DNA of 64,000 nucleotides. Origin: DASYPQ01 sp041488095 (GTDB taxonomy: Bacteria > Planctomycetota > UBA1135 > GCA-002686595). The DNA is taken from assembly GCA_041488095.1 (NCBI GenBank), contig JBGPOP010000004.1:1-64000 (forward strand). Reading direction: 5' to 3'. The notes under the pieces were generated by a model. It was not told where the DNA came from. It was given only the letters and a program-made list of their open reading frames with translations, and did not search any database. Made by a program: the position numbers and the translations under genes. Shown piece after piece: positions 9,759 to 17,558 of this stretch (the stretch's first letter is position 1; each line of letters starts with the position of its first letter).

Positions 9759-10589
9759 CTAGAGCCCGGAGTGGAACGAATGCCCCGGGAAGAGGATCAG
9801 GACCAGCGAGAGCAGGAGCGCGATCAGCCCCCCCGCCGCCGCGAAGGAGGCGCGACGCGCGCTGAAGCCCTGGATGTACCGGCTGAAGGCGATCACGCCG
9901 AAGTGGATCCACAGGAGGATCGAGAACAGCACCTCGGGCGCGGCATAGCGGAAGCCGGGCGAGTTCTGGGAGTGCGCCATGGCGATGCCGACGTTGACGC
10001 CGACGGTCAGGAACACGAATCCCGCGAGCGCCGCCGAGCGCGTCATCCGCGCCAGCACGTCGAGATCGGGAAGGTGCGCGAACACGGGGCCGAAGCGCCG
10101 CTCCCGCATCTGGCGGAAGAGCACCAGGTAGAGGATCCCGTGCACGCCCGAGAGAACCAGCGCAGCCGCAGCCAGGACACTCGTGGCGACGTGGAGGATC
10201 TGGAACGGCCCCATGCCGCCCGTTCGCGGGACGATCTCCGCCGGCCCGAAAGCCGACGAGATCAGCTGCAGGAGGAACACGAACCCGAGGACCACCCCGC
10301 CCGTGCCCGCCCCTGCGGACCTGCGCGCGATGATGCTGTACAACGCGGCCGCGCACAGCGCGACCGCAGAGACCGTCGACCACACGTCGCTGACCGGGAA
10401 GTGTCCGAGCGCTCGAGCGCGCAGGAGAAAGTAGGCGAGGTGGACGAGGAGCGTCGTCCGCAGCGCGGCGCGGCGCAGGCCGTCGACCCGCGGAGCGCCC
10501 GGACCGCCGAAGGCCATCCCATGGAGGAAGGCCGCCAGCATGTAGCCGGTCGGAAGAAGGACCGACAGGGCCCGGAGCGCCTCCTTCAT
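9759..10589 (-). CDS. CcsA/HemX-like cytochrome c assembly membrane protein
   Basis: A 276-residue polytopic membrane protein with roughly eight hydrophobic segments, resembling the CcsA/ResC and HemX family that commonly lies directly upstream of hemA. Family features are HLAYFLLRARALGHFPVSD (short form of the loop before a WWD-like region, here DVWSTVSAV), and conserved histidines in ILHVATSVLAAAAL and LLWIHFGVIAFSRYIQGF. CcsA handles heme for cytochrome c maturation; HemX is a regulator of HemA level. Context favours a heme-linked role, but the two possibilities cannot be separated here. ATG 10589 overlaps the hemG stop (ATGA). Confidence 0.8.
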   Translation of the reverse strand: MKEALRALSVLLPTGYMLAAFLHGMAFGGPGAPRVDGLRRAALRTTLLVHLAYFLLRARALGHFPVSDVWSTVSAVALCAAALYSIIARRSAGAGTGGVVLGFVFLLQLISSAFGPAEIVPRTGGMGPFQILHVATSVLAAAALVLSGVHGILYLVLFRQMRERRFGPVFAHLPDLDVLARMTRSAALAGFVFLTVGVNVGIAMAHSQNSPGFRYAAPEVLFSILLWIHFGVIAFSRYIQGFSARRASFAAAGGLIALLLSLVLILFPGHSFHSGL

Positions 10590-12004
10590 CGCAGGATCTC
10601 CGCGGCCACGGCGCGGCCCCGCGCGACGACCTGCTCCACGGAGACGCCGGCGACGTAGCTCCCCGCCAGGTGCAGGCCGGGGAGATGCTCGCGTGCGGTG
10701 CGCTCGATCTCGTCCATCCGTTCCAGGTGGCCCGGCGCGTAGCGCGGGATCACGTCCCTCCAGCGGCGAATGTCGGCGACGCGGGTGCGGGGGACGCGCG
10801 GCTCCCCGAGTGCGCGCGAGAGATCCTCGCACGCGAGCGCGCTCTGCGCCCGCTCGTCCAGGCCATCGACGTCACCGCTCTGGTAGAAGCTCGACACCGC
10901 GACGCAGCCCTCCGGAGCGCGCCCCGGGAACAGGTTCGAGGTGAAGATCGTACCCAGCGCGCGCGGCTCGCCCCTCACCGCGCGGTTCCTCCCGGCGGTC
11001 GGGGGAGCGGCCGCACGCGGCGGGACGAGATAGCCGAAGCCGCGGGGGAGGCGCGGGAGCTCGACGCCCGCGAGGCCGAGGTGGACGAGCGTGACGCTGG
11101 CGTGACGGACGCGTCGCAGGTGATCGAGCGGGAACTCGCGCGGAGCGACGGGCGCAAGGAGCCGCGCCGCCACGGGAGCTGGGACGGCGAGCACGAGGTG
11201 AGGGGCCTCGATCGCGTCGCCCGCCGCGGTGCTCGCGCGCCAACCCGAGGCCGAGCGCTCCAGCCGCTCGACCGGAGTGCGCGTCCGCAGTCGGTTCCCC
11301 AACGACCGTGCGAGCGCGTCGACGATCTCCCGGAGGCCTTCGGGGAACGAAAGCAGCGCCGTGCGGGGCACTTGGGGGCCGGGGAGCTCGGGCATCGCCT
11401 TGCGCATCGACGCGCGCAGGCCGCGCACGAGGCCGCCGTGCTCCTCGCAGGCCTTCCACATGCGCGGGAACGCGCTCTTCGCGCCGAGGTCGGAGAGGTC
11501 GGCCGCGTACACCCCGCGCACGAACGCGCCGGCGAGGACGCGCGCCGCTTCCGGGCCGAGCCGCTCGGAGATGAACGTGGCGAAATCGGGCTCGGGCGCG
11601 CCGTCGGGTGGCGGCTTCCAGCGGCGCAGGATCTCGGTGCACACGAACAGGCGCGCGCGCAGCGAGAGCACAGGCGAGAGGAGGAACGAGGCCGGCGAGG
11701 TCGGAAGAAGACGAAGCCTGCCGTCGAGGAAGAGGTAGCGCTCGTCGGCCGCGGGGGAGGACGCGATCAGCCTGCCGGCGAGGCCGAGGTCGCCGCACAG
11801 CCGGCGGAACTGCTCCGACGAGGCTGGGATCGTGTTCGGGCCCAGCTCGAATCGGAACCCCTCGCGCTCGACCGTGCCGACGACGCCTCCGGATCGCTCG
11901 CCCGCCTCGAGGACCGTGACGTCGGCGCCTCCGCGGACGAGGTCGAACGCGCACGCGAGTCCCGAGAGCCCGGCTCCGGCGACGATCACCCGCGGCGGGG
12001 TCAC
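10586..12004 (-). CDS. hemG: Oxygen-dependent protoporphyrinogen/coproporphyrinogen oxidase (HemY type)
   Basis: FAD flavoprotein that oxidises protoporphyrinogen IX (or coproporphyrinogen III in Gram-positive organisms). The 472-residue protein starts at GTG 12004, whose GTGA overlaps the stop of the upstream sulfatase-fold gene. The dinucleotide-binding motif VIVAGAGLSGLACAFDL, ELGPNTIP and the C-terminal LHLAGSYVAGVSVEQVV (FAD clamp) are visible. The window also holds hemN, so the protoporphyrin branch is the likelier role. The gene is often called hemY; I use hemG for the HemY-type enzyme. The start is GTG because no ATG fits before the Rossmann motif. Confidence 0.93.
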   Translation of the reverse strand: MTPPRVIVAGAGLSGLACAFDLVRGGADVTVLEAGERSGGVVGTVEREGFRFELGPNTIPASSEQFRRLCGDLGLAGRLIASSPAADERYLFLDGRLRLLPTSPASFLLSPVLSLRARLFVCTEILRRWKPPPDGAPEPDFATFISERLGPEAARVLAGAFVRGVYAADLSDLGAKSAFPRMWKACEEHGGLVRGLRASMRKAMPELPGPQVPRTALLSFPEGLREIVDALARSLGNRLRTRTPVERLERSASGWRASTAAGDAIEAPHLVLAVPAPVAARLLAPVAPREFPLDHLRRVRHASVTLVHLGLAGVELPRLPRGFGYLVPPRAAAPPTAGRNRAVRGEPRALGTIFTSNLFPGRAPEGCVAVSSFYQSGDVDGLDERAQSALACEDLSRALGEPRVPRTRVADIRRWRDVIPRYAPGHLERMDEIERTAREHLPGLHLAGSYVAGVSVEQVVARGRAVAAEILR

Positions 12005-13413
12005 TTGTTCCCCGGCCGCGGCGGCGCCGCGCCTTCGCCGGCGTAGCCCAGGACACCCAGCCTGCGCTTCAGCTCCGCGGGGACCTCGAAGGTCGCCGCC
12101 GGGCGGCCGTGCGCGAAGGCGGCGGCCTCCTCTGCCGCGCGGTCGAGCTCGGCCGACGCCTTCTCGAGCCTCGGGGATGCCTCGGCGAGCGGCTGCTCCT
12201 CGCGCGGGTCGCGCACGAGGTCGTAGAGGCAGGTCACGCCGGCGTGGCGCCACGAGATCGTCTTCGCCTCCGCCGTGCGCAGGCCGCGGATGTCGTTCTT
12301 GTCGACGTGCAGCTCCATCAGCGCGGGCGCGGGGTCCATCGCCTCGCCGCGCAGCAGCGGGCCGATGTCGCGCCCCTGCATCGACGGTCGCTCGGCGACG
12401 CCGGCCAGCGCGAGGATCGTGGGCATCAGGTCGACGATCCGCACCGGGTCCTTCACCACACGGCCGGCAGTCAAGTGCCCAGGCCAGCGCAGCACCATGG
12501 GAACCCGCACGACCTCGTCGAAGAGCGTCTTCTGGTGTCCCTTGCCCCCGTGCTCGAAGAATTCCTCGCCGTGGTCGGCGGTGACGATCACGAGCGCGTC
12601 CTTCAACCGCCCGCGGCGCTCGATCCCGGCCAGGATCCGACCGAGGTTCTCGTCGGTGAAGCGGATCTCGCCGTCGTAGAGCGCGACGAGGTGAGCGAAG
12701 TCCCGCGGGGACATCCGCGGCTCGATCGCCGGATTGTCGGGCAGGTCGCTCGCGTCGAGGCTCCCGGCGTAGTCGGGATCGAAGCGTTCCGCGTACCCGG
12801 GTGGAGGCCTGTAGTCGTAGTGGACGTCCCACAGGTGGAGGAAGAGGAAGATGGGCCCTGCCTCCGGCTGGTCCATCTCTGCATCCAGCCAGCGCGTCGC
12901 CGCCTCCACCGTGCGCGGCCCCGTGACGTCGAGACGGGAGGATTCCGCGGTCGGGCTCATGCAGCTCTCGTAGCGGTCGAAGCCTCGCCCGAATCCGTAG
13001 CTCGGATCGAGGTACGGCCCGCCGAAGAACCCTGCCGTCCTCCACCCTGAATCGTGGAGCACCTCAGCCAAAGTGCGCACGGCATCCGGGAGCCGCATCC
13101 CGTTGTCGACGACCCCGTGCGCGGAATCGAACAGGCCTGTGAGCATCGCCGCGTGCGCCGGCAGCGTCCACGAGGTCGTGCTGACGGCCGTCTCGCAGCG
13201 CACTCCCTCCCGCGCGAGCCGGTCGATCGTCGGGCTGGTCGGATTCCGGTAGCCGTAGCAGCCGAGGTGGTCGGGGCGCAGGGAGTCGATCGAGACCAGG
13301 ACGATGTCGGGGCGGCGGGATGGGCCGCCGTCCGGGTGGCCGCCCGCGCCGCAGCCGGTCAGGAGGCCCGCCGTCACGACGAGCCAGGCCCGGCAGGCAA
13401 CCGAGATCCCCAT
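12001..13413 (-). CDS. Sulfatase-fold lipoprotein without the formylglycine cysteine
   Basis: A 470-residue alkaline-phosphatase-superfamily hydrolase. The N-terminus has a lipobox (GLLTGC, Cys 21), so the protein is probably membrane-anchored. Metal-site segments are VLVSIDSLRPDHLGCYG (about 37-53) and VTADHGEEFFEHGGKGHQ (about 275-292). The nucleophile motif of true sulfatases is C/S-x-P-S/A-R; here the aligned segment is SWTLPAHAAMLTG with Thr (residue 83) in that place. This resembles Thr-nucleophile phosphodiesterase or phosphotransferase relatives rather than formylglycine sulfatases. It is the first gene of the heme operon; its GTGA overlap with hemG suggests shared transcription without an obvious metabolic link. 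A TAGGAT hexamer ends 7 nt before the ATG. Confidence 0.85.
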   Translation of the reverse strand: MGISVACRAWLVVTAGLLTGCGAGGHPDGGPSRRPDIVLVSIDSLRPDHLGCYGYRNPTSPTIDRLAREGVRCETAVSTTSWTLPAHAAMLTGLFDSAHGVVDNGMRLPDAVRTLAEVLHDSGWRTAGFFGGPYLDPSYGFGRGFDRYESCMSPTAESSRLDVTGPRTVEAATRWLDAEMDQPEAGPIFLFLHLWDVHYDYRPPPGYAERFDPDYAGSLDASDLPDNPAIEPRMSPRDFAHLVALYDGEIRFTDENLGRILAGIERRGRLKDALVIVTADHGEEFFEHGGKGHQKTLFDEVVRVPMVLRWPGHLTAGRVVKDPVRIVDLMPTILALAGVAERPSMQGRDIGPLLRGEAMDPAPALMELHVDKNDIRGLRTAEAKTISWRHAGVTCLYDLVRDPREEQPLAEASPRLEKASAELDRAAEEAAAFAHGRPAATFEVPAELKRRLGVLGYAGEGAAPPRPGNK

Positions 13414-13679
13414 GGGAAGGATCCTATCTACCTCCGCTCCTCCGGCCCGCGGCCACCCCGCACGGGCTTTTTGCGACTTACATACCCCCCAAATCGGGGC
13501 GGAACCTTTAGACTTTCATCGAGGGAGAACTCCTCCCGCCCCCCCGGTTTGCTCCGCTGGATCTGGTGACGATCGTCGCCGGATCGTCGGGTGCCGTGGG
13601 GTGCTCGCTCATCCGCCCCCCCCGTTTCACCCAGGGGTGCTCGCCACCCAGAAACCCACACTCGGAAAGAGTCCTAGCC
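13414..13679. other. Intergenic region between divergent genes
   Basis: About 266 nt between the heme operon head (minus) and the four-repeat secreted protein (plus). It holds TAGGAT (13421-13426, minus strand) next to the sulfatase-fold start, a purine-rich stretch on the minus strand and a T-run at 13468-13472. No RNA gene or small ORF with support was seen. The promoter of the plus-strand gene could not be fixed; TTAGACT near 13507 is a weak -10 candidate. Confidence 0.4.
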
Positions 13680-16535
13680 ATGAAGCATCTCAGTATCGCA
13701 GCCGCTGTGCTGCTGGGTTCGGCCTTGAGCACGGCCAGCGCCCAGATCACATCGACTCGCCCGCCCCTCCCCACCACCAAGCAGGTGCCTGATCCCAAGG
13801 CTGTCCCCAAGAAGGGGGATGGCGCGAACTACATGGGCCCGAAGAGCGTTCCGGGCCCGAGCAATCAGTCCGTCGGGACCAAGGGGAATGGCGTGAACAG
13901 CCGGGCCCCGAAGAGCGGCCCGGGCAATCAGTTCGTCGGAACCAACGACAGCTGCGCGACACCCATCACCGTCGTGGGCCTCGGCACCTTCCCCTTCGAC
14001 AACGTAGGCGCCACCACGGATGGCACCGCTTGCGCGTTTATCGGCGCAGACATCTGGTACACCTGGGTGGCGCCCTCGACCGGATCCGTCGTCGTCAGTC
14101 TTTGCGGCGGAACGACGTTCGACACCGTTCTCGCGGTGTACAACGGCGTCGGGTGTCCCACTCCGGGCACGTGGATCGCCTGCAATGATACTTTCTGCGG
14201 CTCGGACCAATCGCAGGTGACGTTCGCTGCGACGTTGGGCAACAGCTACACGATTCAACTCGCGGGCTATGCCGGACTCACAGGCACTGGGACGTTCTCG
14301 ATCTCCGGTCCCCCGCCGCCCCCGCCCAACGACAGCTGTTCGGCGCCTAGCACCGTCGTGGGCTACGGGTCCTTCCCCTTCAGCGACGTCGGGGCGACCA
14401 CGGACGGCACCAATTGCTCGCTTGGCACTGGAGACGTCTGGTTCACCTGGGTGGCGCCGGGGACCGGATCCTCGACCGTCAGCCTTTGCGGCGGGTCGAC
14501 CCTCGACTCCGTCCTCGCGGTGTACAACGGTGTGGGGTGCCCCGTTCCCGGCTCGTGGATCACCTGCAACGACGACTTCTGCGGCCTTCAATCGCAGATC
14601 TCGTTCGCCGCGACCGCGGGCAACAGCTACACGATTCAGCTCTGCGGCTGGAACGGAGGCACAGGCAGCGGGACGTTCGCGATCTCCGGCCCCCCGCCGC
14701 CCGTGCTCAACGACAGCTGCTCGTCACCGACCACCGTCGTGGGCGGCGGCCCATTCCCTTGGACGACCGTCGGGGCGACCACGGATGGTGGCGCGGAAAG
14801 CTGCGGCAGCGCCAATCACGACGTCTGGTACAACTGGATGGCGCCGTCGACTGGGAGCGTGGTCTTCAGCCTTTGCGGCGGTGGTGGCGGGGACACGGTC
14901 ATCGCCGTATACAACGGAGCCGGGTGTCCCACTCCCGGCACGGCGATCGCCTGCAACGACGACTCCTGCGGTCTCGTCTCGCAGACGAGCTTCAGCGCGG
15001 TGATAGGCAACATCTACACCCTACGCATCGGGGGCTTCAGCGCATCGACAGGCTCCGGGACCTTCACTCTCGCAGCCCCGCCGCCGCCGCCCGCCAATGA
15101 CCTCTGCGGTACTCCGACCGTGATCGCCGGCCTGGGCTCGTTCCCCTTCAACAACTCAAGCGCGACGACGGGAACGCAAGGCCAGGCCGAAAGCATCTGT
15201 TTCTTCTTCGGCTCGACGGTCATCGACCACGACACCTGGTACACCTGGAACGCGCCGACCTCCGGAACCGCCTGCATCTTCCTGTGTGGGCAGACCGGGG
15301 TCGACACGAAGCTGGCCGTGTACAACGGCGCCGGATGCCCGACGGGATCGGCGGTCGCCTGCAACGACGATACGTGCAACTTCCAATCACAGGTGTCGTT
15401 CACCGCGACCGCGGGTAACGACTACACGATCCAGCTCGGCACCTTCCCCGGCGCCGCCGGTGGATCGGGCACGTTCACGATCGGCCTCAGCCCGGTCCTG
15501 ACCGGCTGTGCCTATGACGACGGTTCCACGGAAAACCTGGTCGGCATCAACGCCAACGGCGAGATCGCTTGGCTGCACAAATTCGGCGCAGCCGGCGAGC
15601 TCAAGAAGATCACATCGATCTCGACGGCGTGGGGAGGCCTGGCGTTCCCGGGTCTCACGCCGCCCAACGGGTCGCCGGCCTCGATCGCAGTCTGGGACGA
15701 CCCCAACGATGACGGAAATCCGACCGACGCCGTGCTCCTGGAGCTCGTCGCCACCACCGTGCAGAACGTCGACACCGACATCCTGAACACGGTGAACCTC
15801 CCGACCCCGGTCTGGGTGAGCGGCGTCTACTTCGTCGGCGCGGGCGTCGTAACCGTCCCGGGCCAGTTCCCTGCTCCGCTGGACCAGACCTGTGTCTCCT
15901 CCGGTGGCCGCGCTTGGGCAGTCGCCCAGACGCCCGGTACGTTGAACTACGGCAACCTGGGCGCCAACAACGTCCCGCCGCTCGAGCTCGACTCGATCGG
16001 TCTCCCGGGCGTGTGGCTGCTGCGGGCCGACTGCGGTCCCGCGTTCACCATCACTCCCTTCTGCTTCGGCGACGGGACAGGACATGCCTGCCCGTGCGGC
16101 AACACCGGCCTGCCCGGCTACGGCTGCGACAACTCGATCGGCACCGGCGGCGGGCTCCTGGCCGCCACCGGCAATGCCCTCATCTCGGCCGATACGGTGG
16201 TGCTGACGGCTTCGAACGAGCGTCCGGCAGCGTTCTCCATGTTCTGGCAGGGCCATCTGGCCGCCGCTCGCGTCTTCGGCGACGGCGTCGGCTGCATGGG
16301 CCCGGCCCTGAAGCGCATGTACTTCGGGAACGCCGTCGCCGGTTCGATTTCGAAGCCGGGGGGTGGCGATCTCTCGATCTCGGCCCGCTCGGCCGCGCTC
16401 GGGGATCCGCTCGCACCGGGCACCACGCGCGTGTACCACGTGATCTATCGCGACCCCGATCCCCTCTTCTGCCCCTTCCCGTTGGGCGCCACGTTCAACA
16501 TTACGGGCGGCATGGAGATCGAATGGGGTCCGTGA
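13680..16535 (+). CDS. Secreted protein with four PPC-like Cys repeats and a lineage-type C-terminal domain
   Basis: A 951-residue exported protein of unknown function. The signal peptide ends at about residue 20 (STASAQ). Residues 21-88 hold two similar copies of a Gly/Pro/Asn-rich spacer (GPKSVPGPSNQSVGTK and RAPKSGPGNQFVGTN). Four tandem modules of about 128-130 residues follow, beginning at 13944, 14328, 14709 and 15096. Each has NDSC..P..V.G, FPF..VGATTDG, D.WYTW.AP..G, SLCGG...DTVLAVYNG.GCP and ACNDD.C..QSQ..F.AT.GN.Y.I, and they are joined by proline runs. The modules resemble bacterial pre-peptidase C-terminal (PPC) beta-sandwiches, and the paired cysteines could form disulfides outside the cell. 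The C-terminal 170 residues contain CFGDGTGHACPCGNTGLPG, a domain I associate with Planctomycetota secreted proteins. A strong terminator follows. Confidence 0.85.
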   Translation: MKHLSIAAAVLLGSALSTASAQITSTRPPLPTTKQVPDPKAVPKKGDGANYMGPKSVPGPSNQSVGTKGNGVNSRAPKSGPGNQFVGTNDSCATPITVVGLGTFPFDNVGATTDGTACAFIGADIWYTWVAPSTGSVVVSLCGGTTFDTVLAVYNGVGCPTPGTWIACNDTFCGSDQSQVTFAATLGNSYTIQLAGYAGLTGTGTFSISGPPPPPPNDSCSAPSTVVGYGSFPFSDVGATTDGTNCSLGTGDVWFTWVAPGTGSSTVSLCGGSTLDSVLAVYNGVGCPVPGSWITCNDDFCGLQSQISFAATAGNSYTIQLCGWNGGTGSGTFAISGPPPPVLNDSCSSPTTVVGGGPFPWTTVGATTDGGAESCGSANHDVWYNWMAPSTGSVVFSLCGGGGGDTVIAVYNGAGCPTPGTAIACNDDSCGLVSQTSFSAVIGNIYTLRIGGFSASTGSGTFTLAAPPPPPANDLCGTPTVIAGLGSFPFNNSSATTGTQGQAESICFFFGSTVIDHDTWYTWNAPTSGTACIFLCGQTGVDTKLAVYNGAGCPTGSAVACNDDTCNFQSQVSFTATAGNDYTIQLGTFPGAAGGSGTFTIGLSPVLTGCAYDDGSTENLVGINANGEIAWLHKFGAAGELKKITSISTAWGGLAFPGLTPPNGSPASIAVWDDPNDDGNPTDAVLLELVATTVQNVDTDILNTVNLPTPVWVSGVYFVGAGVVTVPGQFPAPLDQTCVSSGGRAWAVAQTPGTLNYGNLGANNVPPLELDSIGLPGVWLLRADCGPAFTITPFCFGDGTGHACPCGNTGLPGYGCDNSIGTGGGLLAATGNALISADTVVLTASNERPAAFSMFWQGHLAAARVFGDGVGCMGPALKRMYFGNAVAGSISKPGGGDLSISARSAALGDPLAPGTTRVYHVIYRDPDPLFCPFPLGATFNITGGMEIEWGP
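13944..15490 (+). repeat. Four tandem ~385-nt coding repeats
   Basis: Repeat units start at 13944, 14328, 14709 and 15096. Each begins with Asn-Asp (AAC/AAT GAC), and stretches such as the 'GTGTACAACGG' block recur at DNA level. The third and fourth copies diverge most; the fourth has an extra segment around residues 500-515 (QAESICFFFGSTVIDHD). Confidence 0.85.
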
Positions 16536-16583
16536 CATGGACGAGCCTGTCAACCCCCGGTTGACGGGTTCTTCATGAGCTTC

Positions 16584-16625
16584 AGCGCGGGGTCGGCCTC
16601 AGGCCGGCCCCGCGCTCGTTTCCCT
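16584..16625 (+). terminator. Strong hairpin terminator after the four-repeat gene
   Basis: Arms 16584-16598 and 16602-16616 pair over 15 bp (one G-U) around a 3-nt loop TCA. A short T-containing tail (CGTTTCC) follows, so intrinsic termination is plausible although the T-run is weak. Confidence 0.75.
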
Positions 16626-16682
16626 GCTACACTGCGCCCGATCCTCGCGCGACCGGGGTCCCGTCGTCGCGGAGAAGGCGCC

Positions 16683-17468
16683 GTGTCCGTTCCCCTGATC
16701 CAGGTCGATGCATTCACCGACAAGCCGTTCGGCGGCAATCCGGCGGCGGTGTGCCTGCTCGACTCGCGCCGCGACGAGCGCTGGATGCAGAACGTCGCGC
16801 GCGAGATGAACCTGTCCGAGACGGCGTTCCTGTCGCCGCGCGCGGACGGCTACGACCTGCGCTGGTTCACGCCGACGGTCGAGGTCGACCTGTGCGGCCA
16901 CGCGACGCTCGCGAGCGCACACGCGCTGTGGGAGACGGGGCGGCTCGCGAAGGACGCGACCGCGCGCTTCCACACGAAGAGCGGCCTGCTCACGTGCTCG
17001 CGCAAGGGCTTCTGGATCGAGATGGACTTCCCCAGCAAGCCTGCGAACGACGCCGCCGCGCCGCCCGGGCTCGTCGAGGCGCTGCGCGCGAAGCCGAGGA
17101 ACACGGCGAGGAGCCACTACGACTGGCTGGTCGAAGTCGGGTCGGAGGAGGAGGTGCGGTCGCTCGCGCCCGACTTCGCCCTCCTGCGGACCGTCGACGC
17201 GCGCGGAGTGATCGTGACGAGCCGGGCGCGGGGAGGCTTCGACTTCGTCAGCCGATTCTTCGCGCCCGCGGCGGGCGTCGACGAGGATCCGGTCACGGGT
17301 TCGGCGCACTGCTGCCTCGCCCCGTACTGGCGCCAGCGCCTGGGCAAGGACGAGATGGTCGGCTGGCAGGCGTCGGCGCGCGGCGGAGAGGTGCGCATGC
17401 GCGTGGTGAAGGATCGCGTGCTGCTCTCGGGCCAGGCGGTGACGGTGCTGCGGGGAGAGCTGCTCTAG
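16683..17468 (+). CDS. PhzF-family isomerase/epimerase-like protein
   Basis: A 261-residue member of the PhzF/YddE family, which shares the diaminopimelate epimerase fold. Hallmarks are VDAFTDKPFGGNPAAVCLL at the start, EMNLSETAFL (Glu of the presumed acid-base site), RWFTPTVEVDLCGHATLA and VDEDPVTGSAHCCLAPYW. PhzF itself isomerises a phenazine precursor, but most members have unknown substrates and no phenazine genes are present. The start is GTG 16683, preceded by GGAGAAGG at about 16671-16678. A TACACT -10-like hexamer lies at 16628-16633, just behind the terminator of the previous gene. Confidence 0.9.
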   Translation: MSVPLIQVDAFTDKPFGGNPAAVCLLDSRRDERWMQNVAREMNLSETAFLSPRADGYDLRWFTPTVEVDLCGHATLASAHALWETGRLAKDATARFHTKSGLLTCSRKGFWIEMDFPSKPANDAAAPPGLVEALRAKPRNTARSHYDWLVEVGSEEEVRSLAPDFALLRTVDARGVIVTSRARGGFDFVSRFFAPAAGVDEDPVTGSAHCCLAPYWRQRLGKDEMVGWQASARGGEVRMRVVKDRVLLSGQAVTVLRGELL

Positions 17469-17558
17469 GGTCTGGCACATCGGTCGGCCCAGCCTCCGAG
17501 CGTTTTCCGGGGCACAATGAGGTCGATTCCCGGACCGCGGCATCGGATCCGGTGAGCC

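Noticed and set aside
13445..13472. GCCCG...CGGGC followed by five T, terminator-like on the plus strand
   Set aside because: No plus-strand gene ends upstream of it; it lies in the leader region of the divergent sulfatase-fold gene, and the stem is only 5 bp with a 13-nt loop.
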